DNA of 64,000 nt from Pyrocephalus nanus (Eukaryota; Chordata; Aves; Passeriformes; Tyrannidae). The DNA lies in assembly GCA_038380795.1 (NCBI GenBank), contig CM076272.1, forward strand, positions 4,522,001-4,586,000. Direction: 5' to 3'. The translations under genes were made by a program, and so were the position numbers. Below, one piece after another: positions 37,701 to 46,900 of the stretch; positions within the stretch are counted from its first letter, which is position 1, and every line of letters begins with the position of its first letter. Below the pieces are notes generated by a model. That model worked only from the letters and a program-made list of their open reading frames with translations, did no database searches and was not told where the DNA came from.

Positions 37701-38559
37701 TTTTGCCCTGCAAAAAAAAAATCTGTGTGTGCTGGAGGAAAGGTTTCCACTGGCTTGTCACAAAACCTCTGCAGTTGGGTATGTCAGATATGGTTTAGGA
37801 CAGGCTGTAGGCAGGAATATCAGCCTGACACATCACACAGAGGTGCATCCCCAGAGCTCTCCAAGGACCCAGCGCTGGAACAGCTGCTGCTGAAGGTCGG
37901 CAGAGGCAAAACCCAACTGCATTTCACTCTGGGAATCCCAGTTTGGATACTGGAACCTGGCCATGGGGAATGAAAACATGACTGAAGCGTTTTTTTATTT
38001 CAAGCCTTCCTGGCTGCCTCAGAGCCCTGGCCTGCGAGTCCCACTTCTGGAACCTCCAATGGCAGAGGAACACAGAGTAATGAGGGGTTTGCCCCAGCTC
38101 CTCACTGGTGATGTTGGAAATCCTTCTATTCCCAGTCCTAGAGACCACTATCATGCTCTAAAATGTCCAAGTGCAGGGACAGAGAGGGGGCACCTCCCAC
38201 AGTTGGGACTACTGGCTGTGGGAGACTTGGGGATGAGCTGCACCATCGGGGCCCTCTCCAAGTCCCCATCTCCTGCTTAGATGCTCAGGAGGCAGATGTT
38301 TTAAAACTGCCACCCAGAAAACATGCTTCCCTGTCACTGTTCACATGCTGACACCCCTTACACAGCCACTTCGGAAATAAACATTTCCATTTTTATGAAA
38401 TAAGCCACGGCATCGAGGGGCAGGGGTGAGCACAGCCCTCCAGGCCAGAGCTGCTGGGCACAGGCACCTTCCAATGTGCTGCTGGAATGAAGGCAGCAGG
38501 GGAACACAACGTTTTGCTTAATGAAAGAAAGCCCTGCTTCGAGCTTCTGAAGGGTTATT
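34712..38559. other. CR1-free single-copy DNA, no gene seen
   Basis: No exon or transposon is supported. There is a G-rich segment at 35,409-35,450 (gggggaggggg type) just right of a TATAAATAA at about 35,389. This could be a minor promoter, but no transcript structure follows. AT-rich blocks near 36,450-36,700 and 37,680-37,740 hold nothing recognised. Confidence 0.4.
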
Positions 38560-38900
38560 ATAAGCTGTGGTGTGATGGAACTCGAGACATAAGTCTCTTT
38601 ATATTTAATAAAACATGTTATCGATCTTTTCCTGCGGAGAAACTTCAATGAACACCTTTTTTTTTTGTTTAAATCTTTTGTTGCGGATATTGATTATTCG
38701 CTGAAAATCCAGGCCCCAAAGATGTGACCAAATGATTTGACAAAAAAACCCCTCTGATTTCTGCACCAAAGCAGACATTTCCAAACGGGGACAACCCTTT
38801 TGCTGTGCAGGATCGCAGCGCTGACGGTGAGTTTATAATTAGCCCATACAAATGCATATGCAAATGTACATAACTGCATTTCAGAGGAAACTACTCAGCC
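38560..38900. promoter_or_regulatory. Candidate regulatory block with POU composite site
   Basis: An AT-rich block with closely spaced factor-type motifs. At 38,852-38,865 it reads ATGCATATGCAAAT. This contains a full octamer ATGCAAAT overlapping a near-perfect palindromic POU-dimer (MORE-type) site ATGCATATGCAT, with one mismatch. Nearby are TTATAATTA at about 38,833, TGATTATTCG at about 38,691 and a CAAAG/ATTTG-rich stretch. There is no repeat signature. This is motif content only; conservation cannot be seen here. Confidence 0.3.
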
Positions 38901-39409
38901 CCTAAAGCAAAAATGCAGCTACAATGGGAGCCAGAGAAATGCAGCAAGCATTCTGATCTTAGCAGATCATTAAAGCAGATTAATCAAAGTTAATTTATTA
39001 CCAAGGCTCCCACAACAGCCCACTTGAAGGGCTGTGACATCCAAGCCACGTCTGCTGAGGAGGCACCACTCCCTTTGCTATCAAATCACTTTCTCACACA
39101 GCAGATCCACACCTGTGCTTTTATACTTGATGCAACACGAAGGTGCCATCGATTAAAACACGTATTTATGCTTCTTTAAAACGCCAGATCCCCTCCTGCG
39201 TCCTGGCTATACTGCAGGTCTGCTGGGATTTATTCTCCGAGCTGGAGGGGGTGGTGAAGCAGATCAGAAGGCGGCGATTGAGACGCACGTGAGACAGAAG
39301 GAGGCAAAGAGAGAGAAAGGAAGGAGGAAAGATCAATTAAGGATCTGATGCCGGTGAGCAAACAAGCCCAAATATGTCCCTAAAGTTCCCACCGTCGGCC
39401 CAGAGGCGT
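38901..39409. other. Single-copy DNA, no gene seen
   Basis: AT-rich on the left, with TTAATC/TTAATTTATTA words near 38,978-39,000. It turns purine-rich at about 39,275-39,345 (agacagaaggaggcaaag type) before the CpG-rich patch. No frame or repeat is worth calling. Confidence 0.4.
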
Positions 39410-39790
39410 TAGCAATGGCACGGGGCAGTGGCAGCAGCCCAGCGCCTGTTCCAGGGCCGGGGCACAAATCCCCAGATTACAATAAGGCAGCTTGAAGGTG
39501 ACAGATTCCATTGTTGAAGGTGATAAAATTCCACGTGCGCGCTGCAAAACAAGGGCTGGAGCTCAGCCCGCGGACAGGGAGGCAGCGCCCCGGGCAGCGC
39601 GGTGGGAGGGTTCTCCTGCTCTCCTGGCCCTGGAAATCACTGGAGACGCGCCCGGGTGCCCGAGGTGGGTGACAGGTTTGCTCTTGCCTGACAGGGCGCA
39701 GGGGAGCCGCTGCCTGCGAACAGAACCTCTGTGTTCCCACCCGTGCCGTGCCGGAGAGCGGCGATTCCCGGGAAGGGGGTAACACAGCAT
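39410..39790. promoter_or_regulatory. Minor CpG-rich patch
   Basis: A second, weaker concentration of CpG than the main island: 'ccacgtgcgcgctgc' at about 39,530, 'cagcgccccgggcagcgcgg' at about 39,583, 'gacgcgcccgggtgcccgag' at about 39,645 and 'ccgtgccgtgccggagagcg' at about 39,740. There is an E-box CACGTG near 39,532. It could be an orphan CpG island acting as a distant promoter or enhancer. No exon is supported beside it. The 96-codon plus frame and 106-codon minus frame are composition effects. Confidence 0.35.
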
Positions 39791-41089
39791 AGGGCACACA
39801 GGGCAGGAGAGGTGAGGGATAACCAGGCAGGATCCTGCAGGATGCACGAGAGGAAATTGGTTACTGTTTGGTTTAACTGCTCTACCCTACCTCCCTCAGA
39901 TTTCCCACGGTGGGGGTCACACCAGCACGGGCCCATCATGAACGAGGTGTCCCAAAAGCTTCAGGCTTTGTTTTCCAAAATAACCCCCAAGGCTGTTAAA
40001 AAGAGAAAACACCCCTTGAGCAAAAGCCTGACCTTCACTGTCCTTCACTCTTCGTGCCCACTGTGCTGCAGAGGCTCTGTGGAAGGGCTCAGCAAGGACA
40101 GGTTCTGACTTCTGGTCACACAGAGGGGCAGCTTGGTCTGGCCACTGCCCCAACCAGGCTGCTTGAAATGCAGCAAAGACTCAGCAACACAGATGTGAAA
40201 ACAACAGGAAAATCAAAGCCTGAGACTAAAGGAGCAATTAGACGAGCCTCGGAATATATTTGAGTCAAATCAATCCATACAAGAATTTCAGTCACGGTGT
40301 GCTGGTGCCCACACTACTCCCTCCCTCCCTTCCTCCTTCCTCCCCCCCCAAACCCAGGCTCAGATCCAGCCTCCCTGTCTGCTTCATCAGAATATGCACG
40401 AAGTGCAGTGACAACACGTCTCCTAAGATGCTTTATCAGTTTTGCAAAGTCCCAGTTCATCCTCCTCTTGTGGTTCCATTTACATATTGATGTATTTATT
40501 CCCCTCTCTCCAGGCAGGCCCCATGAGATTAAAATATTTTATTTACAAAGACATTGGGGTTGCTGCTCCTAACAATTAATTCAGCAGGATGGAACTTTGC
40601 CTGTGCTCTCAGATTGATGTGTGATCAGAGCGATCGGCCCCGTCAGCGATTCGGGCGCAGCCGGGGCAGGACTGGCTACACACCATCCCTACAAACCAGT
40701 CAATGGCTGCTGCAACTGGGAGAAATGAATTGGGGTGGCGGGAGGGCCAATATGCAGAAGGGAAAGGTAATGAGGCAGCAGAAGGAGTGATGGATAAAAC
40801 CTGGAGGAGAAACTTTGCCAACAGGGCTCACCTTCAAAGGCTGGTGCTTCAGAGTGGTTTGTGCCTCGTGGGGACTTGCAGGCTCTTGGGAGCTGCCCCT
40901 GCTCCATCTCACCCATCCCAGTGAGGTGCACAAGGCTGCAGCACGTGTTCCTGCTGGATCCTCTGCCTCCCACCGGGTGAAACAGGTCCATCAGAGCACT
41001 TCAGGCTCCCTGAAACGCAGCAGCTGAAAAGTCACCTGCCCATTCAGCCCAGTATAAATCTGGCACACTATTGCCTCTCCCTGACAGCA
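39791..41089. other. Single-copy DNA, no gene seen
   Basis: No supported gene or transposon. A pyrimidine tract lies at 40,314-40,350 (ctccctcccttcctcc followed by eight C). A 125-codon frame at 39,731-40,108 has no domain and is crossed by minus-strand frames. Confidence 0.4.
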
Positions 41090-41575
41090 GCCTCATGCGG
41101 CACCGCCGTTCCTCCCAGCGTCTCTGACATTTCAAAATTATATTTAGAGACCTGGATGGGAATTTAGTTCTGAAGTTTTGTGCTGCTCACTGTCATATAA
41201 ATATTCCGAACCGCCGGCCGTTGGCTCTGTCGGTGCGGAGCGAGCCCGTGCCGGTGCCTCTAATTAACGGGCTGAGGCAGCCCAAGGAAGGGCACCAAAC
41301 ACTGGTGGAACCCTCTTAGAAGTCAGCACGTGTCTGCCTATTAATTCTCATCCTGATCTTTTGCATGGCACTATCGCCAGGCTAATTAATCACCGGTGCG
41401 AGCTCCAGCGTTAATTGGAACAATGAATCATTTTTTTGTCTGTTCCTGGCCACTTTCAGCCTGTAGGAATGTGGGTACTGCCGTTACTTTAATAATTGTT
41501 ATAAATATAGAGCCAGCAGCACACATTACATTTGGTAGGCATTAAAAAAGACGTGGTATTTGGCCTGGAGCATTA
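41090..41575. promoter_or_regulatory. Candidate enhancer with homeodomain and SOX motifs
   Basis: A block with an unusual mix of CpG-containing and TAAT-rich words. CpGs cluster at about 41,205-41,260 (ccgaaccgccggccg and ggtgcggagcgagcccgtgc). They are followed by homeodomain cores TAATTAA at 41,261, TAATTAAT at 41,383-41,390 and TTAATTGG at 41,411-41,418, then a SOX-type ACAATG at 41,420-41,425, then AT-rich words including 'ttataaatatag' near 41,500. The sequence has no repeat signature and lies in the CR1-free part of the window. Developmental enhancers in vertebrates often look like this, but that is inference from motif content. Confidence 0.35.
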
Positions 41576-42282
41576 ACATTCTGGTGTGTGTTCAGGGGAG
41601 TGATGGATGCAGCGCTCTGACAGCCTGGAAATGTGCTCCCTGAATCACCTTAATCCAGGACACTTTATGATGGTGTTGGGGAAAGCAAAGGCTTTAGGAA
41701 TCCAGTGTCTGGATCAACAGGCTTTCGCAGGTCTTGGCCACTCGAGGCTTGTTGGGACTTCCAAGGTGCCAAAGGATGGGAGCACGTCTCTGTGTACTGC
41801 ACGAGGGGGAGGAAAAGCTGCTGACGGTGCTGCTCTGAGAGATCAGGTTATAACTGTCTGAAGTGACTCAGGTGCATCCTGTGTCCTGCCCAGAACAGCA
41901 CCTGCATGCACAATGCCTGACTGGGATGTGGGAATGACGGGCTAAGTCCACGGTCAGGCTCAGTCTCCATGCCAGGCTGGACACTCCAGGAAGAGGCTTC
42001 AGGTGCTGGGCAAGACAAACCCACAGAGACCAAAACAGAGCTTTTTAGGGAGGAAACAAAAGCTAAAACATGAACAGCTATAAACCCCCAGTTTATCACC
42101 CAAAGGACAGTAAATATTCCCTTTCCTTGCCAGCCGGGGGGCTGGGGAGGAGAAAAAGTGGCTGAAGGAGAGCTCAAGGTGAGGCCCGTTATTTACTGCT
42201 GCTGATGAATAAGCAAACCAACCCCCACATCGTGCTCGCCTACAGGACAGGAAAAGCTGTGGATTCAGCAGGCTGGTTACTT
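41576..42282. other. Single-copy DNA, no gene seen
   Basis: No gene or repeat is supported. A 109-codon minus frame (41,848-42,177) and 84-codon plus frame show no domain. Confidence 0.4.
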
Positions 42283-42354
42283 TTCCTCCTCCTGGGGTGT
42301 GTTCTGTTCCCCCTCTTGGGGTGTGTTCTGCTCCCCCTCCTGGGGTGTGTTTTA
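42283..42354 (+). repeat. 24-bp minisatellite, three copies
   Basis: Three adjacent copies of a 24-base unit. The core word ggggtgtgtt starts at 42,294, 42,318 and 42,342, exactly 24 bases apart, joined by CT-rich linkers. The first two copies are nearly identical and the third diverges after 'ggggtgtgttt'. The period is eight codons, so the plus frame reads LLGCVL three times with variable last residues. It is a repeat, and I see no reason to think it is translated. Confidence 0.92.
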
Positions 42355-45300
42355 CACACTCTTCCAGTGAGACACCGTACCACTATTAATTGTTCACACA
42401 CACAAAACACATGGAATTCTCCTTTACCTCCACTCAGACCCAGCAGACCAAGTGGGGGAGGGCTGGAAAAGTCACCTACCAAGACAGAGGTGGGGGGAAT
42501 AATGTAAAAAAAAGATCCAAAAGGATTTGTGTTGGGTTTTTTAAAAATGTAATATACTTCTCTGCGCCAGTTTAAAAGCACAGGCTTGTTTGAAGTTCCA
42601 AGGAAGGCGGGAGCACGGGGCAGGAATTGGCAGGCTCTGATCTGGCTGCTTTTCCTTATTATGAGAAAATACACTCTGGTCTCCTTGTGCAAGGGTATGA
42701 ATTCTTCATCTCATATTGTGTTTGCACAGAAGCGTGAAATACATCCTGAGCACTGGTCCCCGTCCCCGGCGCACAATGCGAGAACAACGAGGGCACTGAG
42801 AGCGGGGCCGCTGCTCTTGCAGGGCCCGGGCTCTGCACGGCATTCACCACGTCCACGGGGCTCAAAGGGAAAGCCCGAGGCACGTACTTCCTCCCCAGTG
42901 CTCGGGGGCCCTGGGCTGTGAGCTGTGTCCCTGTGGGAAGCTCCCGCCTTCCCCTCTGTAAATGTTCCCCCCGCTGCCGCTGAATCACCGAATAATCAGG
43001 AGACCCGTGGGAAGGGAATTAAAGGGTGGTTATCACGCTGCCGTGTTCTGCTCACTTTATTTGTTTTAAATGACCATGAAAGCAAAGCGGGGAGAAAGAA
43101 AACACACAAGTGGAAACTTAATTGAGCTGCTGAAATGTCTTTAAAGGAGCATTATGGGCCGGATTGCGGTGCCTCGGCTCGCACTGGTGGCATTTGCTCG
43201 CATGAGTGGGCAGCTGATGAGGCAGTTCAGTGGGACCCTTTCTCTAGGAGAGCTGTACCTCTCACTGCGGGTCTGGAGCACAGAACAAGCGATGACACCC
43301 AGCTCTGGGTGGGATGGGACCAGGCTGCTGGCACCCGGCATCGTGCTGGGCTACAAGGGTCTGAGTCCTTGTTTCGTGGCAGGGTTTGCTGCTCCAAGGG
43401 GAATAGCCAAGACCATGCTGGGGTACAGCTTTTCCATCCTGGTGCCAAAGACCCTCTGCCCTGGCTACATCCTCCCCTGGAAGCTCCACTTCTGAGCAGC
43501 AACTCCACTCCTCGTGGGCACCGGAGGCTCCTCAGGCACAAGGTGACAAAACTAATCAAAGGCACTAAGTGGCTTTGGTTCAATGGTGTCTCAGTGTGGA
43601 GGCTTGAGAAGGGCTCACAGAGGGGCCATAGAGCCCACAGAGGATCTGTGGGCAGGAGAGCACTCACAGAGCTGGGCAGCAGCTGGAACAGGACAGGAGA
43701 GAGACCGGAGGGACAGGATTCGTCACAGGAACAGGAGGGAGCTTCCCATGGAGGTGGGCAGCAAAAACAGACCAAAATGTGGGGAGAAGACCCTGGCAGA
43801 GAAGAGGGAGGAACTGCCCTGACCAACTGGCTGGAGCTGGAATGTAGGAGACAGGGAGCAAAGGAAAGCCAAGATGTGGAAAGGCAGGTAGGACAATTGA
43901 GCACAAACCAAGCCACCCACACCCAAGGGAGAAGTCAGGGCGGGACCATGTGGGAAAAGGGGGCTCAAGAGATCCAGTGTGGGAGCCCAGGGATCTGACA
44001 GGGAACCTGCTGGACCTGCTGGAGCAGCCACACTCGGGCTAATCTCTGAATGGAACAGAACTTGCCTCTGGCTTGTTACACCCGATTTTATTATGAGTCC
44101 AATTTTTGTGCACTTAAGTGAAAGAATTGAGTTCCTGTCTACTCAATCTTCTGCTGGATCCTAAAATCCTCTAACTTGCAGGAAACTATCAAAAATCCCT
44201 GTATTTTCATGCCCAAGTTCTGAGTCCTGTGCAAACGCAAGCAAAGGCAAATGGGAGGAGGAAGAGCTGAGCTCCTCTGCCCTGCCGTGTGCACCCCTCT
44301 GACACTGGCCAGGCCCTGCACAAATGAATGGATCAGCTCCTTTCTGATCCCTCTGTCCAGTCTCTTCCCCATTCATGGGCCGGCTCCAGCCCAGGAGCAG
44401 TTTTTAGGATGCCCTGGCTCCTGCTCAGCTCCCCCTGTTTCCATACTGATGTTTCCTCAAGTGCCTTCCAAGCCCAGGAAATCCCATGAGCCTGGTGTTC
44501 TGAACTCCAGGCAGGCAGCAAGGGTGAGGTGAGGGTACACATCCCACTTTGGCTGGGGAGAGAATTAAAAGGGCAGTCAGGGATGGGAAGGGGGATGGAG
44601 ACCTTCCTCCGCACCTCCTGCTCCGCTGACTCCCACTAGGTCAGCACTTTCTGGGAATTGCTGCGTTGCCAGATGTTGATTGGGCATCTGACAGGAGATG
44701 AATAAAGCCAATAAAGCTCTTATTTCTGGCTATAAAAACAATAATGAAAAGCAGACAGGGATGGGGGATTGGCTGCCCAAGGCTTTCCCAGGCTGCACTG
44801 AGCCGAGTGGAGCAGGAGCTGCCTTCCCTCACTTCCTCCTGCCTGTAAGCCAGGAGCAACAGCCACAAAATGAAGCAGTTGGATGATATTGTGTACATTC
44901 AGAATTCCTTGATTCCTGTCAAAGGGACTCTCTTTTGTTTATTTTGCATGGCCTTTTCCCACTGGCAGTGCCAAGCTCCCCAGCCAACCCCACCATGAGA
45001 TCAGGACTCGAGACCCGGGCTCTGCAAACCAGAGCAGCTCCGGTGCCTCCTTGAAGGCCAAGTCACCTCCTTCTCATAATGACTGTTCTGCCTCCAGCTC
45101 TGCATGGGCAGCTCCTGTTCCCGTGCCAAAGGCTGTCCTCCTTCCAGGGCCTCTCTCCCAGAGGCACAGAAGTGCCCGTGCTTTCAGCTCCTGTGCAGCT
45201 AAAGATCAGCTTCTGAATATCAACCACTTCCTTCGTGCTCTGCTGTACCAGCCCGGGGATATTTGGCCAGTTCTGAGCAGTTCTGAGATTTTGGGATGCA

Positions 45301-45399
45301 TTTCTGCATAGAGATTTGCTACACAGCTGCTGGCACAAGAACAGTCCTTGTCCTGACCACCAGCAGTGACACCTCTTGGGAAGTGCTGCAAAAGGAGCA
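42355..45399. other. CR1-free single-copy DNA, no gene called
   Basis: It contains two overlapping long frames, 287 codons on plus (43,135-43,998) and 231 codons on minus (43,227-43,922). Neither has a recognisable domain, and mirrored frames of this kind usually reflect composition. There is CpG content near 42,770-42,870 (gagcggggccgctgctc type). No transposon of known type is identified. An old DNA-transposon or SINE remnant around 43,140-43,260 was considered but not supported. Confidence 0.4.
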
Positions 45400-45666
45400 G
45401 ATCACAGAATCCCAGAACCACAAAATCATAGAATCTCAGAATCCCAGACTGGTTTGGGTTGGAAGGACCTTAAAGCTCATTTGGTTCCACCCCCTTGCCA
45501 GGGGCAAGGACACTTTCCACTATCCCAGGTTGCTCCAAGCCCTTTCCAAACTGGCCTTGGACATTCCAAGGATGAGGCAGCCACAGCTTCTCTGGGCAAT
45601 CTGTGCCAGGGCCTCCACACCCTCACAGCCAAGAACTTCTTCCCCATATCCCACCTAAACCTCTGC
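45400..45666 (-). repeat. CR1 LINE 3' fragment, minus strand
   Basis: Read on plus it starts with four or so imperfect copies of the CR1 3' microsatellite word ('atcacagaatccc', 'aaaatcatagaatctc', 'agaatcccaga'). It goes on with 'tggtttgggttggaagg', 'actatcccaggttgctcc', 'cttggacattccaagga', 'gaggcagccacagcttct' and ends near 'tatcccacctaaacct'. The 3' word array is longer here than in the other copies. Confidence 0.95.
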
Positions 45667-46589
45667 CAATGGTGAAGCCAGATCCTACATCACCCATGCC
45701 TCCCAAAGCCAGGTGGCAGCTGCTGTGGGGTTTGGGATTTGGAGGGTGAAGGGGATATTTATAAACAATTCCCTGGGTTTGTAACCTCATAACCTGTGAT
45801 CTAAATGAGCTCCTGGGCTGCATCCTTTAGAGGTCCTGAACAACCCACAGAAAGGGTGGCAAAGGTATCTTTTGTGGCAATCTTCCTGCCCCACTGGTGC
45901 CTGCACTGCCGTGCTGGGAATGCTGGCACCGACCTGTGCACACCTGGACTGGCTCTGGATGAGCCTGCAGATCCAGCTCATTCCACAGCACTCAGGGCAG
46001 TCCTGCTCCCTGCTGGGGTCAGGTCCAGCTTGGCAACTGAAAGGAAACATCCCAAATGTGCATTAAGAGTTTTTGAGGTGGGCACCCCCACAAGGACAGT
46101 GTCCAGCCTGGCTGTCACACGATGGCAGGAGCCAAAGTTGCGTGACTGGTGAGCTGCAGCCCAGATCAGCTCCCAGGCACCTCATAAAGCCAGCAACAGG
46201 AGCTCTTCTGAAACAACACCGCCTTCAGCCCAGAAACTGCTGCCATCCTCATAGGAAACCCTTCTGCTGGACCTTGGGAGGCCAAGGAGTTAATTCCTGA
46301 GCCAAAAACCAGCGAGCTGCCTCCACCCCACAGGGCCATGACCTGGTTACACTTGTGCAAACACCTGGCACCAGCAGTGGCACACACACCCCATGCATTT
46401 AACACCTCTGGCTTCCCAAGCCTTAACCTCAGTTGCCAGCATAATGGACTGGGAATCTATATTTAAGGTGGAAGCATTCCTGGAAACTGGCTGTTCTTCA
46501 AAGGCATATTTACTGGATGTTCCAATAGCCACAACTCAATAAACATACATTACACTGGGTAAAAATACCTGGGATAAAAGGAGAGAGAA
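45667..46589. other. Single-copy DNA, no gene seen
   Basis: About 0.9 kb between two CR1-type elements. It holds frames up to 115 codons on plus (45,805-46,152), overlapped by an 87-codon minus frame, with no domain. Confidence 0.4.
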
Positions 46590-46900
46590 ACTCCCAGTAC
46601 CGTTTTCTCCAATATTTTTATCAATGATCTAAATGACTCTGTATAAATCCTTGTTGTGGGGAAGTTTGCAGATGCCAACAAGGTTGGTGGGAGGGAAACA
46701 AGAAGCAGGACTGGACTATCAATACCCTGGGATCTGACATGACTGAGACTTGGCCACAGGCCAGTGAAACATGGTTTAAAAAGTCAAATGCAAGGTAAGA
46801 CACCTGAAACCAGAAATGCAGGTTACACTCACAGGATGCTGCCTCAGAAAGGAATTGTTTGGAAAAGGACTTGGGAGACATCACAGGGATCTGCTGTAGC
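46590..46900 (+). repeat. Ancient CR1-type reverse-transcriptase remnant
   Basis: A decayed piece of the CR1 second ORF, plus strand. Translation at 46,605-46,637 gives FSNIFINDLND, close to the family's NIFINDLD block just before the catalytic site. In the same frame, after 24 bases that contain a stop, 46,662-46,691 gives KFADANKVGG, against the family's KFADDTKLGG. The second catalytic Asp is lost. Further on, 46,859-46,879 gives LEKDLGD, matching the family's AEKDLGV block. Stops and small frame changes separate the blocks, so it is a dead copy. It is much more diverged than the young 3' fragments. Similarity fades after about 46,900, and the true right end may be later. Confidence 0.75.

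Noticed and set aside
43140..43260. Resemblance to an old archosaur DNA-transposon word ('gggccggattgcggtg' with 'cagttcagtgggacc')
   Set aside because: Only scattered words match what I remember of that family, and no terminal inverted repeat was found.
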